A stretch of 64,000 nt of DNA from G965212025 sp965215765 (lineage in GTDB: Bacteria > Pseudomonadota > Gammaproteobacteria > Poriferisulfidales > Oxydemutatoraceae): NCBI GenBank assembly GCA_965215765.1, contig OZ244118.1:992001-1056000 (forward strand), in the 5' to 3' direction. Under the pieces are notes generated by a model. The model ran no database searches. It saw only the letters and a program-made list of their open reading frames with translations, and was not told where the DNA came from. A program made the translations under genes and the position numbers. Of this stretch, positions 18,934 to 27,568 are shown in pieces. How positions within the stretch are numbered: position 1 is the stretch's first letter; every line of letters begins with the position of its first letter.

Positions 18934-20280
18934 GGGAACAGCCCAAAAAAGGGCTTCACGGAAGTGTGGCCTGGTCTTCACATTCTTTCATCAGTCGTGC
19001 CGCTACCCGGCACTTGAGGTTCATCCTTTGCTGAAAGGATGAAAAGCGGTTCCGCAGTGCAAATTTATCAGGTCACGGCAAACATTCCGTGCCTGTTCCC
19101 GGTCGCTCAAGCACAACATCTCGGAGGCGGTTGACGGTTTGGAAAGGCTGTTCGCTCGCAGGGCGTTGGAAAAGTAAGGGAACAGCCCCAAAAAAGGCTT
19201 CACGGAAGTGTGGCCTGGTATTCAAACATTCTTTCATCAGTCATGCCGCTACCCGGCACTTGAGGTTCATCCTTTGCTGAAAGGATGAAAACCGGATCCG
19301 CAGTGCAAATTTATCAGGTCACGGCAAACATCCCGTGCCTGTTCCCGGTCGCTCAAGCACAACATCTCGGGGCGGTTGACGGTTTGGAAAGGCTGTTCGC
19401 TCGCAGGGCGTTGGAAAAGTAAGGGAACGGCCCAAAAAAGGGCTTCACGGAAGTGTGGCCTGGTCTTCACATTCTTTCATCAGTCATGCCGCTACCCGGC
19501 ACTTGAGGCTCATCCTTTGCTGAAAGGATGAAAAGCGGATCCGCAGTGCAAATTTATCAGGTCACGGCAAACATTTCGTGCCTGTTCCCGGTCTCCCCGG
19601 CACAACATCTCGGGGGCGGTTGACGGTTTGGAAAAGCTGTTCGCTACCCGGCACTTGAGGTTCATCCTTTGCTGAAAGAATGAAAACCGGATCCGCAGTG
19701 CAAATTTACCAGGTCACGGCAAACATCCCGTGCCTGTTCCCGGTCTCCCCGGCACAACATCTCGGAGGCGGTTGACGGTTTGGAAAGGCTGTTCGCTCGC
19801 AGGGCGTTGGAAAAGTAAGGGAACAGCCCCAAAAAGGGCTTCACGGAAGTGTGGCCTGGTCTTCACATTCTTTCATCAGTCATGCCGCTACCCGGCACTT
19901 GAGGTTCATCCTTTGCTGAAAGGATGAAAACCGGATCCGCAGTGCAAATTTATCAGGTCACGGCAAACATTCCGTGCCTGTTCCCGGTCGCTCAAGCACA
20001 ACATCTTGGGGGCGGTTGACGGCTTGGAAAAGCTGTTCGCTCGCAGGGCGGCTGTTCGCTCGCAGGGCGTTGGAAAAGTAAGGGAACAGCCCAAAAAAGG
20101 GCTTCACGGAAGTGTGGCTTGGTCTTCACATTCTTTCATCAGTCATGCCGCTACCCGGCACTTGAGGTTCATCCTTTGCTGAAAGAATGAAAACCGGATC
20201 CGCAGTGCAAATTTATCAGGTCACGGCAAACATCCCGTGCCTGTTCCCGGTCGCTCAAGCACAACATCTCGGGGCGGTTG
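18887..20280 (+). repeat. Six tandem copies of a ~244-base repeat starting in the 3' end of the pentapeptide gene
   Basis: Units begin with TTGACGG(T/C)TTGGAAA at 18887, 19131, 19376, 19620, 19772 and 20016. Four are 244-245 bases; the 19620 unit has lost about 92 bases, and the 20016 unit carries an 18-base internal duplication (GCTGTTCGCTCGCAGGGC). Full units contain two inverted repeats: AGCCC-A6-GGGCT just after the TAA (first at 18940-18955), and TTCATCCTTT-GCTG-AAAGGATGAA (first at 19020-19043). Later copies carry the duplicated last codons of the gene and a stop. No gene is encoded in the array. The first hairpin may serve as a transcript end signal. Confidence 0.93.
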
Positions 20281-20649
20281 ATTTTGGTGCCTTTGGTGTC
20301 GTGTGTTCCCCTTTCCATTCCAGAGTTTCAATCAGTTTATTTTTAGATTAGTGGTTCATAAGTCGCAAAAGTTGGTATTTGTAATTCGTGTGATTTCAGT
20401 TTTGGGACAGCTTTTATTTTTAATGGCTAAAGGCGCGAAAGCGAGCAAATCATGAGCGAAAAAAATGGGCACAGCCTATATATTGACAGCATCGTGTTCA
20501 TGCGTAGGATTTGCAGTTCGCGATTTTTGTTCCCTCGCTGACAGGTGGGGGTAAAATGGTGCAAACCAGCCCGCCGCGCCGAGTTGTCGGTTTCCCCAGA
20601 GTGATGGGTTGCGCAGGCTTCCAATCTTTAATTTCTTAAGGAGAGAAAC
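20281..20649 (+). promoter_or_regulatory. Upstream region of the first porin, duplicated ahead of the second porin
   Basis: The ~200 bases from 20451 (CATGAGCGAAAAAAATGGGC) to the ribosome site recur, diverged, at 21970-22169 before the second porin. Shared blocks include GCATCGTGTTCATGCGT and TTTGTTCCCTCGC(T/C)GACAGG. A strong AAGGAGAGAAAC ribosome site precedes the GTG start. The conserved length suggests a long leader or regulator sites. I cannot place -35/-10 elements with confidence. Confidence 0.45.
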
Positions 20650-21780
20650 GTGAAAAGACACAATTGTGCGTTGGCAAAGCGATGTTGGCGTCTCGCGCTT
20701 TTAGCGGCCATGCTGGGCTACTCAGCGTCTTCTCTGGCTGTGGGCGTCAAAATAAGAGGGGATGGCCTGGAAGGGTTGAGAGTTGATGTGTTCGGGTTTG
20801 CGCAGCTCGGAGCCCAAAAAATCGATCGAACCGGGGACGCGAAAGACCAGGACAACTTCGCGTTCGGGGCAGATCGGATCCGTTTCGGGTTCAAAATGAA
20901 ATGGGACAAATGGACTGGCTTTTTGCTGTTCAATCCGGAAGCGAGTGGTAGTAATCCGGCAACTTTGTCCAAGTTCTTTTTTGACGCTTTTGTTGCCTAC
21001 GAGTTTGACGACGCTTTTCAGTTGAAGCTCGGCCAATTCAAAACGCCGATTGGCTTGTCGTTTAGCGTTATTGGTCACGGTTTGCCCATGATTAAGCGCA
21101 CCATGGCCTCGCGTCTGGTTCTTAATCGCGATCTTGGAGTGATGTTGAGTGGTCGGAAGATCGCAGTGGGAGAAGGGCATCTTGGTTATGACTTAGGCAT
21201 TTTTAACCCGGCTGACCGTTCAGGAGCTGTCATGATTGATACGGCTCAGAAAGGCCAGGATTATGCGTACGCGGCACGGCTGATGTACGACTTGGGAAAG
21301 ACGTTTCACGTTGAGGCTTCTGTGGGCAGGGTGGAGAATGCTGGCGGGATTAAGGACGATGGAATGGATGGCACCCCTGTTAGCGTAGACACGGAGGACT
21401 ACGACGTGTTTGACGTAGGTGCGATCTATACACAGGGACCCCTGCGCTTGCATGCTGAGTACGCAGACGGCAATAACGTCTATGGTGAGCGTGACCGGGA
21501 TGAAGAAGCCTGGTTTCTGGAAGCAGGCTACGCCTTCAATGACATTGTGCAAGGCATGGTGCGCTATCAGGAAGCCGAGACTGACATAAAGGGTGTGCAG
21601 ACTGACCTGGAACGCTACGAAGTGGGCGTGAACCTGTTTTTAGGCCAAAACAAAAGGAACGCACGTGTGCAGTTGAACTATGCTTCGGTCGGCGGTGACG
21701 AGGATGGCTATGAAGGTGCGGCAGGCAAGGATAACAACCGCTACGATGCAATACTTGCCCAAGTTCAGTTTGCCTTTTAA
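20650..21780 (+). CDS. OprO/OprP-type outer-membrane porin (copy 1)
   Basis: A secreted beta-barrel of 376 residues. The N-terminus has a basic start and hydrophobic signal (LALLAAMLGYSASSLAV). The family pattern of phosphate/pyrophosphate-selective porins is visible: FRFGF-like DRIRFGFKMKWDKWTGFL, AFQLKLGQFKTPIGLS, SRLVLNRDLGVMLSG and YDLGIFNPADRSG. It ends with a C-terminal aromatic, ILAQVQFAF, required for barrel assembly. GTG 20650 follows AAGGAG at ideal spacing. The protein is very similar to the next porin. Its place directly before the sox genes suggests passage of an anion such as thiosulfate or sulfate, but that is inference. Confidence 0.85.
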   Translation: MKRHNCALAKRCWRLALLAAMLGYSASSLAVGVKIRGDGLEGLRVDVFGFAQLGAQKIDRTGDAKDQDNFAFGADRIRFGFKMKWDKWTGFLLFNPEASGSNPATLSKFFFDAFVAYEFDDAFQLKLGQFKTPIGLSFSVIGHGLPMIKRTMASRLVLNRDLGVMLSGRKIAVGEGHLGYDLGIFNPADRSGAVMIDTAQKGQDYAYAARLMYDLGKTFHVEASVGRVENAGGIKDDGMDGTPVSVDTEDYDVFDVGAIYTQGPLRLHAEYADGNNVYGERDRDEEAWFLEAGYAFNDIVQGMVRYQEAETDIKGVQTDLERYEVGVNLFLGQNKRNARVQLNYASVGGDEDGYEGAAGKDNNRYDAILAQVQFAF

Positions 21781-21903
21781 TTTTGCACGTGGGTCGGGTG
21801 CAGATATATGGTGAACCTCGGAACCCACATCTTTCGCGCCTTTCGCGGTTAAAAATAAAGGCGAGTGACGCGGTAGAGTTCTGACCTCAAAAAGGGACAC
21901 CGT

Positions 21904-21975
21904 CTTGCCTGGCACTACCTGCCGGAAGGGGTGACTCCCGGAAACATAGCGTCCCTGTTGATGGAAGTGCATGAG
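21904..21975 (+). pseudogene. Remnant of a duplicated soxX between the two porins
   Basis: The ~70 bases read CTTGCCTGGCACTACCTGCC..., matching the heme-site region of soxX at 23459-23528 (CTTGCCTGCCACTACCTGGC). The C-H of the heme motif has changed to W-H. The rest of the gene is missing. This shows that a porin-soxX unit was duplicated in tandem and the first soxX was then deleted. Confidence 0.75.
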
Positions 21976-22187
21976 TGAAAAAATGGGCATAGTCTGGATG
22001 TTGACTGCATCGTGTTCATGCGTGGGATTTGCAGTCCGCGTTTTTTGTTCCCTCGCCGACAGGTGGGGGTCAAGTGAAGTGATGCGGGTCGCCGCGCCAA
22101 GTTGCCGGTTTTGCCCACAGCGATGGACTATGCGGGCTTCTGGTCTTTAATTTCTTTAAGGGGAGAAACCTGAAAACACACAGTTAT

Positions 22188-23282
22188 GTGCTGGCAAAGT
22201 TTTGTTGGTATCTCGCGCTTTTAGTAGCAATGCTGGGCTACTCAACGTCTTGCTTGGCTGTGAGCATTGAAATGAAAGGGGGCGAGCTGGAAGGATTGAA
22301 AATTAACATGTTTGGGGTCGCTCAGCTTGAGGCTGTACAAGTTGACCGACCCGGGGATCAGGACAACTTCGCGTTTGATGCGGATCGGATCCGTTTCGGG
22401 TTCAAAGTGAAATGGGATGAATGGTCTGGCGCGTTGCAATTTGACGCGAAAGAAAGCGGTGGTAACCCGGCAACTTTGTCCAAATTTGTTCGTGATGCTT
22501 TCGTTGCTTACAAGTTTGACAATGCCTTTCAGCTGAAGTTCGGCCAGTACAAAACGCCAGTTGGCATGGCGGTTAACGCTTCCGGTTCGGACTTGCCCCT
22601 GATCAAGCGCACCATGGTTTCACGTTTGGTTCTGGATCGGGACATTGGTGTGATGTTGAGTGGCAGGAAAATCGAAATGGGAGAGGGGCATCTTGGTTAT
22701 GACCTGGGCATTTTTAATCCGGCTGACCGTTCAAAAGCTGCTTCGATTGATAAGGTTCAGAAAGGTCAGGACTATGCATACGCGGCACGACTGATGTATG
22801 ACCTCGGAAAGACGTTTCATGTTGAGGCTTCTGCGGCCAAGGTGGAGAATGCTGGCGGGATTGAGGATGATGGAATGGATGGTATCGTAGGCACGGAGGA
22901 CTACGACGTGTTTGATGTTGGTGCGATTTACACACAGGGACCCTTGCGCTTGCGTGCTGAGTACATAGATGGCCATAACGTTTATGGTGAGCGCGACCGG
23001 GATGAAGAAGCCTGGTTTCTGGAAGCAGGCTACTCCTTCAATGATATTGTGGAAGGTGTGGCACGCTATCAGAGAGCCGAGACTGATATAGCGGGCGTAC
23101 AGACTGATCTGAGCCGCCACGAGGTGGGAGTGAACCTGTTTTTAGGCCAAACCAAAAGGAATGGACGCGTGCAATTGAACTACGCTTCAGTCGGTGGAGA
23201 CGAGAGTGACTATGCAGGCGTGGCTGGTGGCGGGAATAACCGCTATGATGCGATACTTGCCCAGGTTCAGTTTGCTTTTTAA
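22188..23282 (+). CDS. OprO/OprP-type outer-membrane porin (copy 2)
   Basis: A near-copy of the porin upstream, with the same signal peptide region (LALLVAMLGYSTSCLAV), DRIRFGFKVKWDEWSG, LKFGQYKTPVGMAVNA, SRLVLDRDIGVMLSG and the terminal AQVQFAF. The GTG at 22188 is the first standard start. By alignment with copy 1, the original start should be at 22170, where the codon is CTG (copy 1 has GTG) right after AAGGGGAGAAAC. If CTG is used, the protein gains six residues; otherwise the signal peptide is slightly short. It ends 27 bases before soxX and is probably in the same transcript. Confidence 0.85.
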   Translation: MLAKFCWYLALLVAMLGYSTSCLAVSIEMKGGELEGLKINMFGVAQLEAVQVDRPGDQDNFAFDADRIRFGFKVKWDEWSGALQFDAKESGGNPATLSKFVRDAFVAYKFDNAFQLKFGQYKTPVGMAVNASGSDLPLIKRTMVSRLVLDRDIGVMLSGRKIEMGEGHLGYDLGIFNPADRSKAASIDKVQKGQDYAYAARLMYDLGKTFHVEASAAKVENAGGIEDDGMDGIVGTEDYDVFDVGAIYTQGPLRLRAEYIDGHNVYGERDRDEEAWFLEAGYSFNDIVEGVARYQRAETDIAGVQTDLSRHEVGVNLFLGQTKRNGRVQLNYASVGGDESDYAGVAGGGNNRYDAILAQVQFAF

Positions 23283-23309
23283 GCCATCTCACGTGAGTCA
23301 AGAACAGTT

Positions 23310-23678
23310 ATGAGTTCCTTCAAATTTTCAGCAACTATGCGCTTTCTGTCCGGGCTGGTTCTTTTGCCGCTCGTCTTTGGTTTGGCAGAGGTGTCGTTGG
23401 CGAGTGGTGCGGCAGAGGAAGGCAAGAAAATTGCTTTTGACCGCAAAAAAGGAAACTGCCTTGCCTGCCACTACCTGGCGGGAGGAGTGACTCCCGGGAA
23501 CGTGGCACCCCCATTAGTAGAAATGAAACAACGCTTTCCTGACCGAAAGCGCTTGCATAAAATTCTTTGGGACATTACCGAGGAGCGCCCGGACGCCATG
23601 ATGCCGCCATTCGGAAAGCATGGCATATTGACCAAAGATGAAATAGAGAAGGTTGTTGAGTACTTATACACTCAGTGA
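23310..23678 (+). CDS. soxX: Sulfur-oxidation cytochrome c SoxX
   Basis: A periplasmic class I c-type cytochrome, the small subunit of SoxXA, which links thiosulfate to the cysteine arm of SoxY. A signal peptide (LVLLPLVFGLAEVSLASG) precedes the mature part. The heme site is CLACH (residues 51-55), with the distal ligand likely the methionine of MPPFGKHGIL near the C-terminus, as in other SoxX. The ending LTKDEIEKVVEYLY is typical. At 122 residues it is complete. The stop codon lies 32 bases before the chosen soxY start. Confidence 0.93.
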   Translation: MSSFKFSATMRFLSGLVLLPLVFGLAEVSLASGAAEEGKKIAFDRKKGNCLACHYLAGGVTPGNVAPPLVEMKQRFPDRKRLHKILWDITEERPDAMMPPFGKHGILTKDEIEKVVEYLYTQ

Positions 23679-23710
23679 TGTTTGAAAAATTCCACGCGGA
23701 GGAACGTAAT

Positions 23711-24172
23711 ATGAATTTGATACGCCGACGATTCCTGGGTGGGGCAGCATGTTTTTGCGGTTTGCTGGCATTTTCAGGACAACTGCTTGCTGCCCTGAAG
23801 CCAAGTCGTCCAGACGGTGCATTTGATGAGGAGAGCTTTGACAAATCCATGGCCACGCTAAAAGCTGGCAAAGCTGTGGAGGTGTCGGACAAGATCCAGA
23901 TCAAGGTTCCCGACATTGCGGAAAACGGAGCAGTCGTCCCTGTTTCCGTTTCCACTTCGCTGACCGGGGTACGCCGGATCACCGTGCTGGTCGAGGACAA
24001 TCCCACGCCGCTGGTTTCAGTTTTCGAGTTTCACGAGGGTGCCATTCCTTATATTTCGACTCGCGTGAAAATGCTTAAGACCTCAAATGTGATGGTACTG
24101 GTTGAGGCTGGTGGCAAACTGTACAGTGCCGGAAAGGAAGTCAAAGTCACGATTGGCGGCTGTGGCGGTTAA
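23711..24172 (+). CDS. soxY: Thiosulfate carrier protein SoxY
   Basis: The carrier subunit of SoxYZ, holding sulfur intermediates on its C-terminal cysteine. The swinging-arm motif is complete at the end: VTIGGCGG. The N-terminus MNLIRRRFLGGAACFCGLLAF is a Tat-type signal (RRRFLGG), in line with export of the folded SoxYZ complex. ATG 23711 was chosen because GGAGG precedes it and the Tat motif then sits near the start; an earlier ATG overlapping soxX would give 165 residues. It is 153 residues long and followed 15 bases later by soxZ. Confidence 0.95.
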   Translation: MNLIRRRFLGGAACFCGLLAFSGQLLAALKPSRPDGAFDEESFDKSMATLKAGKAVEVSDKIQIKVPDIAENGAVVPVSVSTSLTGVRRITVLVEDNPTPLVSVFEFHEGAIPYISTRVKMLKTSNVMVLVEAGGKLYSAGKEVKVTIGGCGG

Positions 24173-24187
24173 CAACAGGAGAGAACG

Positions 24188-24508
24188 ATGGCAAGCACGA
24201 ACAGCATGAAAATCAGGGCAACGGCAAAGGAAGGTGAGGTTGTGGTGAAGGCACTGATCAAGCACCCCATGGAGACCGGGCTGAGAAAGGATGCAAAAAC
24301 CAAGGAATTGATTCCTGCTCACTACGTGAAGAAGCTGACTGCCACGTGGAAAGACAAAGTGGTCTTGACGGCTTTCTGGGGGACTGGTGTTTCAAGGAAT
24401 CCCTATATTTCATTCAAGTTCAAAGGGGGTCAGGCGGGTGACGATTTGACCTTGAATTGGGTTGACAACAACGGAGCCCAAGACAGTAAAACGGTCAAGA
24501 TAAAGTGA
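24188..24508 (+). CDS. soxZ: Thiosulfate carrier partner SoxZ
   Basis: A 106-residue immunoglobulin-like partner that forms a heterodimer with SoxY. It has no signal peptide and is expected to leave the cell with Tat-exported SoxY. Family features are VVVKALIKHPMETGLRKD, the PAHYVKKLTATWKDK block, and a C-terminal DDLTLNWVDNNGAQDSKTV sequence. A GGAGAG ribosome site precedes the ATG. Its stop overlaps the soxA start by four bases (GTGA). Confidence 0.96.
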   Translation: MASTNSMKIRATAKEGEVVVKALIKHPMETGLRKDAKTKELIPAHYVKKLTATWKDKVVLTAFWGTGVSRNPYISFKFKGGQAGDDLTLNWVDNNGAQDSKTVKIK

Positions 24509-25419
24509 CTGGAAGAACGTGGATATCCAAGTGTAATGAGGGTAGCCGGGCAGCCCTGAACTACTTTTCCTGGTTCATGGTTTGTTGCCTGATGCTGGCA
24601 ACTCTTTTGCCTGCTACCGCTGAAGAGAAACAGGCGTCGGCCACAGTGGTGAGCCCTGAACAGGATCTCGCGCTGTATCAAGGCTACTTCGGGAAAAAAT
24701 TTCCGGATGTGCCGCCCGAGGACATGGCAAATGGCGTCTATTCAGTAAGCGATGAGTTGCGGCGCAACTGGGAAGCCATTGAAGAGTTTCCTCCGTACGA
24801 ATACACCATTGATGTGGGTCAGCAGCTTTGGGACACGCCTTTCAAAAACGGGAAGACTTATAAAGATTGTTTCCCGCAAGGTCCCGGGGTTCAGCATCTG
24901 TACCCCAAGTGGGACAAGGAAGCCGGAATGGTTGTGACCTTGGCGTTGGATATCAACCAGTGCCGGAAGAAAAACGGCGAAAAACCTTATGGCTACAAGA
25001 AGGGAAAAATTGCCGACTTGATGTCCTATATTGCATACCAGAGCCGTGGCCAGATTATTGATGTCAAGGTTCCCAAGGACGACCCCCGCGCTTTGGCGGC
25101 TTACCAAGAAGGCAAGGAATTTTATTTCACGAGGCGTGGTCAGCTCAATTTTTCCTGTGCAAACTGCCATTTTGGTGCTGCTGGCAAAGAACTTCGTGCT
25201 GATGTTTTGAGCCCTGCGCTGGGGCAGGCAACCGGCTGGCCGGTGTATCGGTCGAAATGGGGAGAACTGGGCACATTGCACCGGCGCTACTCAGGATGTA
25301 ACAAGCAGGTACGAGCCAAACCGTTTCCTGCCCAGTCCAGGCAGTATCGGAACCTGGAATATTTTCACACGCACATGAGCAATGGCTTCGCTCTTAATGG
25401 CCCGGCAGCCAGGAAATAA
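24505..25419 (+). CDS. soxA: Sulfur-oxidation diheme-family cytochrome SoxA (single heme site)
   Basis: The large subunit of the SoxXA cytochrome, which catalyses oxidative coupling of thiosulfate to SoxY. A hydrophobic signal (LMLATLLPATAEE) is near residue 35. Only one heme site is seen, CANCH near residue 212. The N-terminal half has two cysteines (KDCFP, NQCRK) at the place where diheme forms bind the first heme, so this is the monoheme type. The essential active-site cysteine is present in RRYSGCNKQVRAKPF. The end HTHMSNGF matches the family. The start GTG overlaps soxZ. It is 304 residues. Confidence 0.94.
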   Translation: MTGRTWISKCNEGSRAALNYFSWFMVCCLMLATLLPATAEEKQASATVVSPEQDLALYQGYFGKKFPDVPPEDMANGVYSVSDELRRNWEAIEEFPPYEYTIDVGQQLWDTPFKNGKTYKDCFPQGPGVQHLYPKWDKEAGMVVTLALDINQCRKKNGEKPYGYKKGKIADLMSYIAYQSRGQIIDVKVPKDDPRALAAYQEGKEFYFTRRGQLNFSCANCHFGAAGKELRADVLSPALGQATGWPVYRSKWGELGTLHRRYSGCNKQVRAKPFPAQSRQYRNLEYFHTHMSNGFALNGPAARK

Positions 25420-25420
25420 A

Positions 25421-25750
25421 ATGCAAAATGTTCTGAAAGTAGCGGCCTGTTGTTTTTTTACTCTGCTCCTGTCAGTGACTTTCATGTCGGCTGATGTTTT
25501 TGCAGAGACCGAGATGGAAGCAAAAGCTATGCTCAAGGAAGCGAAAGGCAACCGAGCGAAAGCGGCTGAGGTTGGTGGCGAATGGCGTGACGTGGGGAAA
25601 ATGATCAAAAAGGCCAAGAAAGCCTTGAAAAAGGGTGATTACAAGCGATCCGTGAAGCTTGCCAAGCGGGCGGCCGAGCAAGGACAGCTGGGTTATGAGC
25701 AGATGGTCAGACAAAAAGGAAAGGTGGGTAACCCGTCTTTCCTGAACTGA
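25421..25750 (+). CDS. soxK: SoxXA-binding protein SoxK
   Basis: A small secreted protein of 109 residues. The signal peptide VAACCFFTLLLSVTFMSADVFAE is followed by a helical, lysine-rich mature part. In the chain KGDYKRSVKLAKRAAEQGQLGYEQM the A-E-Q-G-Q-L-G-Y-E-Q segment is characteristic of SoxK/SAXB, which binds and stimulates SoxXA. It starts one base after the soxA stop, which fixes the ATG at 25421. The soxXYZA-K-B order matches loci in other gammaproteobacterial and green sulfur oxidisers. Confidence 0.85.
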   Translation: MQNVLKVAACCFFTLLLSVTFMSADVFAETEMEAKAMLKEAKGNRAKAAEVGGEWRDVGKMIKKAKKALKKGDYKRSVKLAKRAAEQGQLGYEQMVRQKGKVGNPSFLN

Positions 25751-25763
25751 TTTCACAGGTTCA

Positions 25764-27530
25764 ATGAATCTGGCGCGTCGAGAATTTTTATTACTTCTTT
25801 TTGCCTTAGGTTTTAGCGCTGCCCGAGCCGGGAGGACGGGATGGAAGAACCCGGAGCACGCCGCAAAAAGCCTGTATGAGATTCCGTCTTTTGGTGACGT
25901 TCGGCTGTTACATTTCACTGACAGCCATGCCCAGTTAGAACCCACTTATTATCGCGAACCCAATGTGAACCTGGGGCTCGGTTCTGCGTACGGAAAAGAA
26001 CCGCACCTGGTTGGCGCACATTTCCTGAAAGCCTTCGGTTTTCTGCCCGGTTCAGAAAATGCCTACGCTTTCACATCATTGGATTTTGCGCATGCAGCGA
26101 GTCGCTACGGCGCGCTGGGCGGCTTTGCCCATCTGGCGACGTTGATCAATCGCTTACGCGACAGTTATCAGGCGAAAAACACGCTTCTGCTGGATGGTGG
26201 CGACACTTGGCAAGGGTCGGCCACCTCGCTTTGGAGCAAGGGGAGCGACATGGTAGACGTCTGTAATGCATTGAAAGTTGACGCCATGACCGGTCACTGG
26301 GAATTTACGTATGGCGAAGAAGTACTGCGCGCAAACATCAAGCGCTTCAAAGGTGAGTTTTTAGCCCAGAACGTCAGACTGACCGAAGAAGCCCAATTCG
26401 AAGACAAACCAGCTTATGACCCCGCAAGTGGCCATGTCTTCAAGCCCTACACGATTCGCACCTTGGGAAAAGCAAGCGTTGCTGTCATTGGCCAGGCTTT
26501 CCCGTATACGCCGGTTGCCAATCCACGCCGTTTTGTGCCGGACTGGACTTTTGGTATCCAGGAAGAGGAACTTCAGTCCTTGGTGGGCACCATTCGGGAG
26601 CGGGAAAAACCGGATGTGGTCGTTTTACTTTCCCACAACGGTATGGATGTGGATCTGCGACTTGCTTCTCGGGTCAGTGGACTTGATGTGATTTTAGGCG
26701 GACACACGCACGACGGGGTACCGGAGATGGTGAAAATCAAAAATTCCGGTGGTGTCACGCTGGTCGGCAACGCAGGTTCCAGCGGAAAGTTTCTGGCTGT
26801 GCTGGATTTGCAAATTGCCGCCAGGAAAGTGAGAGATTACCGGTATCGCTTACTACCGGTTTTCTCTGAGCTACTGCCTGCCGACCCGGAAATTCAGGCC
26901 TTGGTGCAGGCTCGGCGTGCGCCGTATCAAAAAATGCTTTCACAAAAATTGGCGGTTTCGGAAAGCCTGCTTTACAGACGCGGCAATTTCAACGGAAGCT
27001 TTGACCAGCTTATTTGCGACAGCCTGCTGCAGCATTACGACTCACAAATCGCGTTGTCTCCAGGCTTTCGCTGGGGGGGCACCATCTTGCCCGGGCAGGT
27101 GATCACGGTTGAGGATGTGTATGATTTGACCGGCATGACTTATCCGGAGAGCTATTCAAACGAAATGAGCGGAGAGCAACTTATGGCGGTGTTTGAAGAC
27201 GTGGCTGACAATCTGTTCAATCGCAACCCGTATCTTCAGCAAGGCGGGGACATGGTGCGTGTTCAGGGTCTTCGCTACACCATTGAACCCGGGGCGGCGA
27301 GAGGAAAAAGAATTTCGGATATGCGCCTTGCGGATGGCACTCCCGTGCAGGCCAAAAAGCGCTATAAAGTTGCCGGGTGGGGGGCGGTAAACAGCATCGC
27401 GCCTGGTCCTCCGATCTGGGATGTGCTGGCGAAATACCTGCGCACCCATCAGCGTGTGGAGGTGAAGGATCTGAACCAGCCGAAGCTGCTGAATCTGGCT
27501 GGCAATCCGGGTTACGCTGCAGAGAGTTGA
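25764..27530 (+). CDS. soxB: Thiosulfohydrolase SoxB
   Basis: A periplasmic dimanganese enzyme of the 5'-nucleotidase-like metallophosphoesterase family. It hydrolyses sulfate from the SoxY-bound thiosulfonate. The N-terminus LARREFLLLLFALGFSAARAG is a Tat signal. Metal-binding motifs are FTDSHAQLEP (residues ~53-62), GGDTWQGSATSLWSKG, MTGHWEFTYGEE, LLSHNGMD and GGHTHDGVPE. The C-terminal nucleotidase domain carries DSLLQHYDSQIALSPGFRWG and YPESYSNEMSGEQL. The length of 588 is normal. It is the sixth gene of the soxXYZAKB run. Confidence 0.96.
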   Translation: MNLARREFLLLLFALGFSAARAGRTGWKNPEHAAKSLYEIPSFGDVRLLHFTDSHAQLEPTYYREPNVNLGLGSAYGKEPHLVGAHFLKAFGFLPGSENAYAFTSLDFAHAASRYGALGGFAHLATLINRLRDSYQAKNTLLLDGGDTWQGSATSLWSKGSDMVDVCNALKVDAMTGHWEFTYGEEVLRANIKRFKGEFLAQNVRLTEEAQFEDKPAYDPASGHVFKPYTIRTLGKASVAVIGQAFPYTPVANPRRFVPDWTFGIQEEELQSLVGTIREREKPDVVVLLSHNGMDVDLRLASRVSGLDVILGGHTHDGVPEMVKIKNSGGVTLVGNAGSSGKFLAVLDLQIAARKVRDYRYRLLPVFSELLPADPEIQALVQARRAPYQKMLSQKLAVSESLLYRRGNFNGSFDQLICDSLLQHYDSQIALSPGFRWGGTILPGQVITVEDVYDLTGMTYPESYSNEMSGEQLMAVFEDVADNLFNRNPYLQQGGDMVRVQGLRYTIEPGAARGKRISDMRLADGTPVQAKKRYKVAGWGAVNSIAPGPPIWDVLAKYLRTHQRVEVKDLNQPKLLNLAGNPGYAAES

Positions 27531-27568
27531 GGTGCGACAGATGGGGGACAATACTGGTGTATAGATCT

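Noticed and set aside
18887..20280. CRISPR array
   Set aside because: The units are ~244 bases and contiguous, without short repeats and unique spacers, and no cas genes are in the window.
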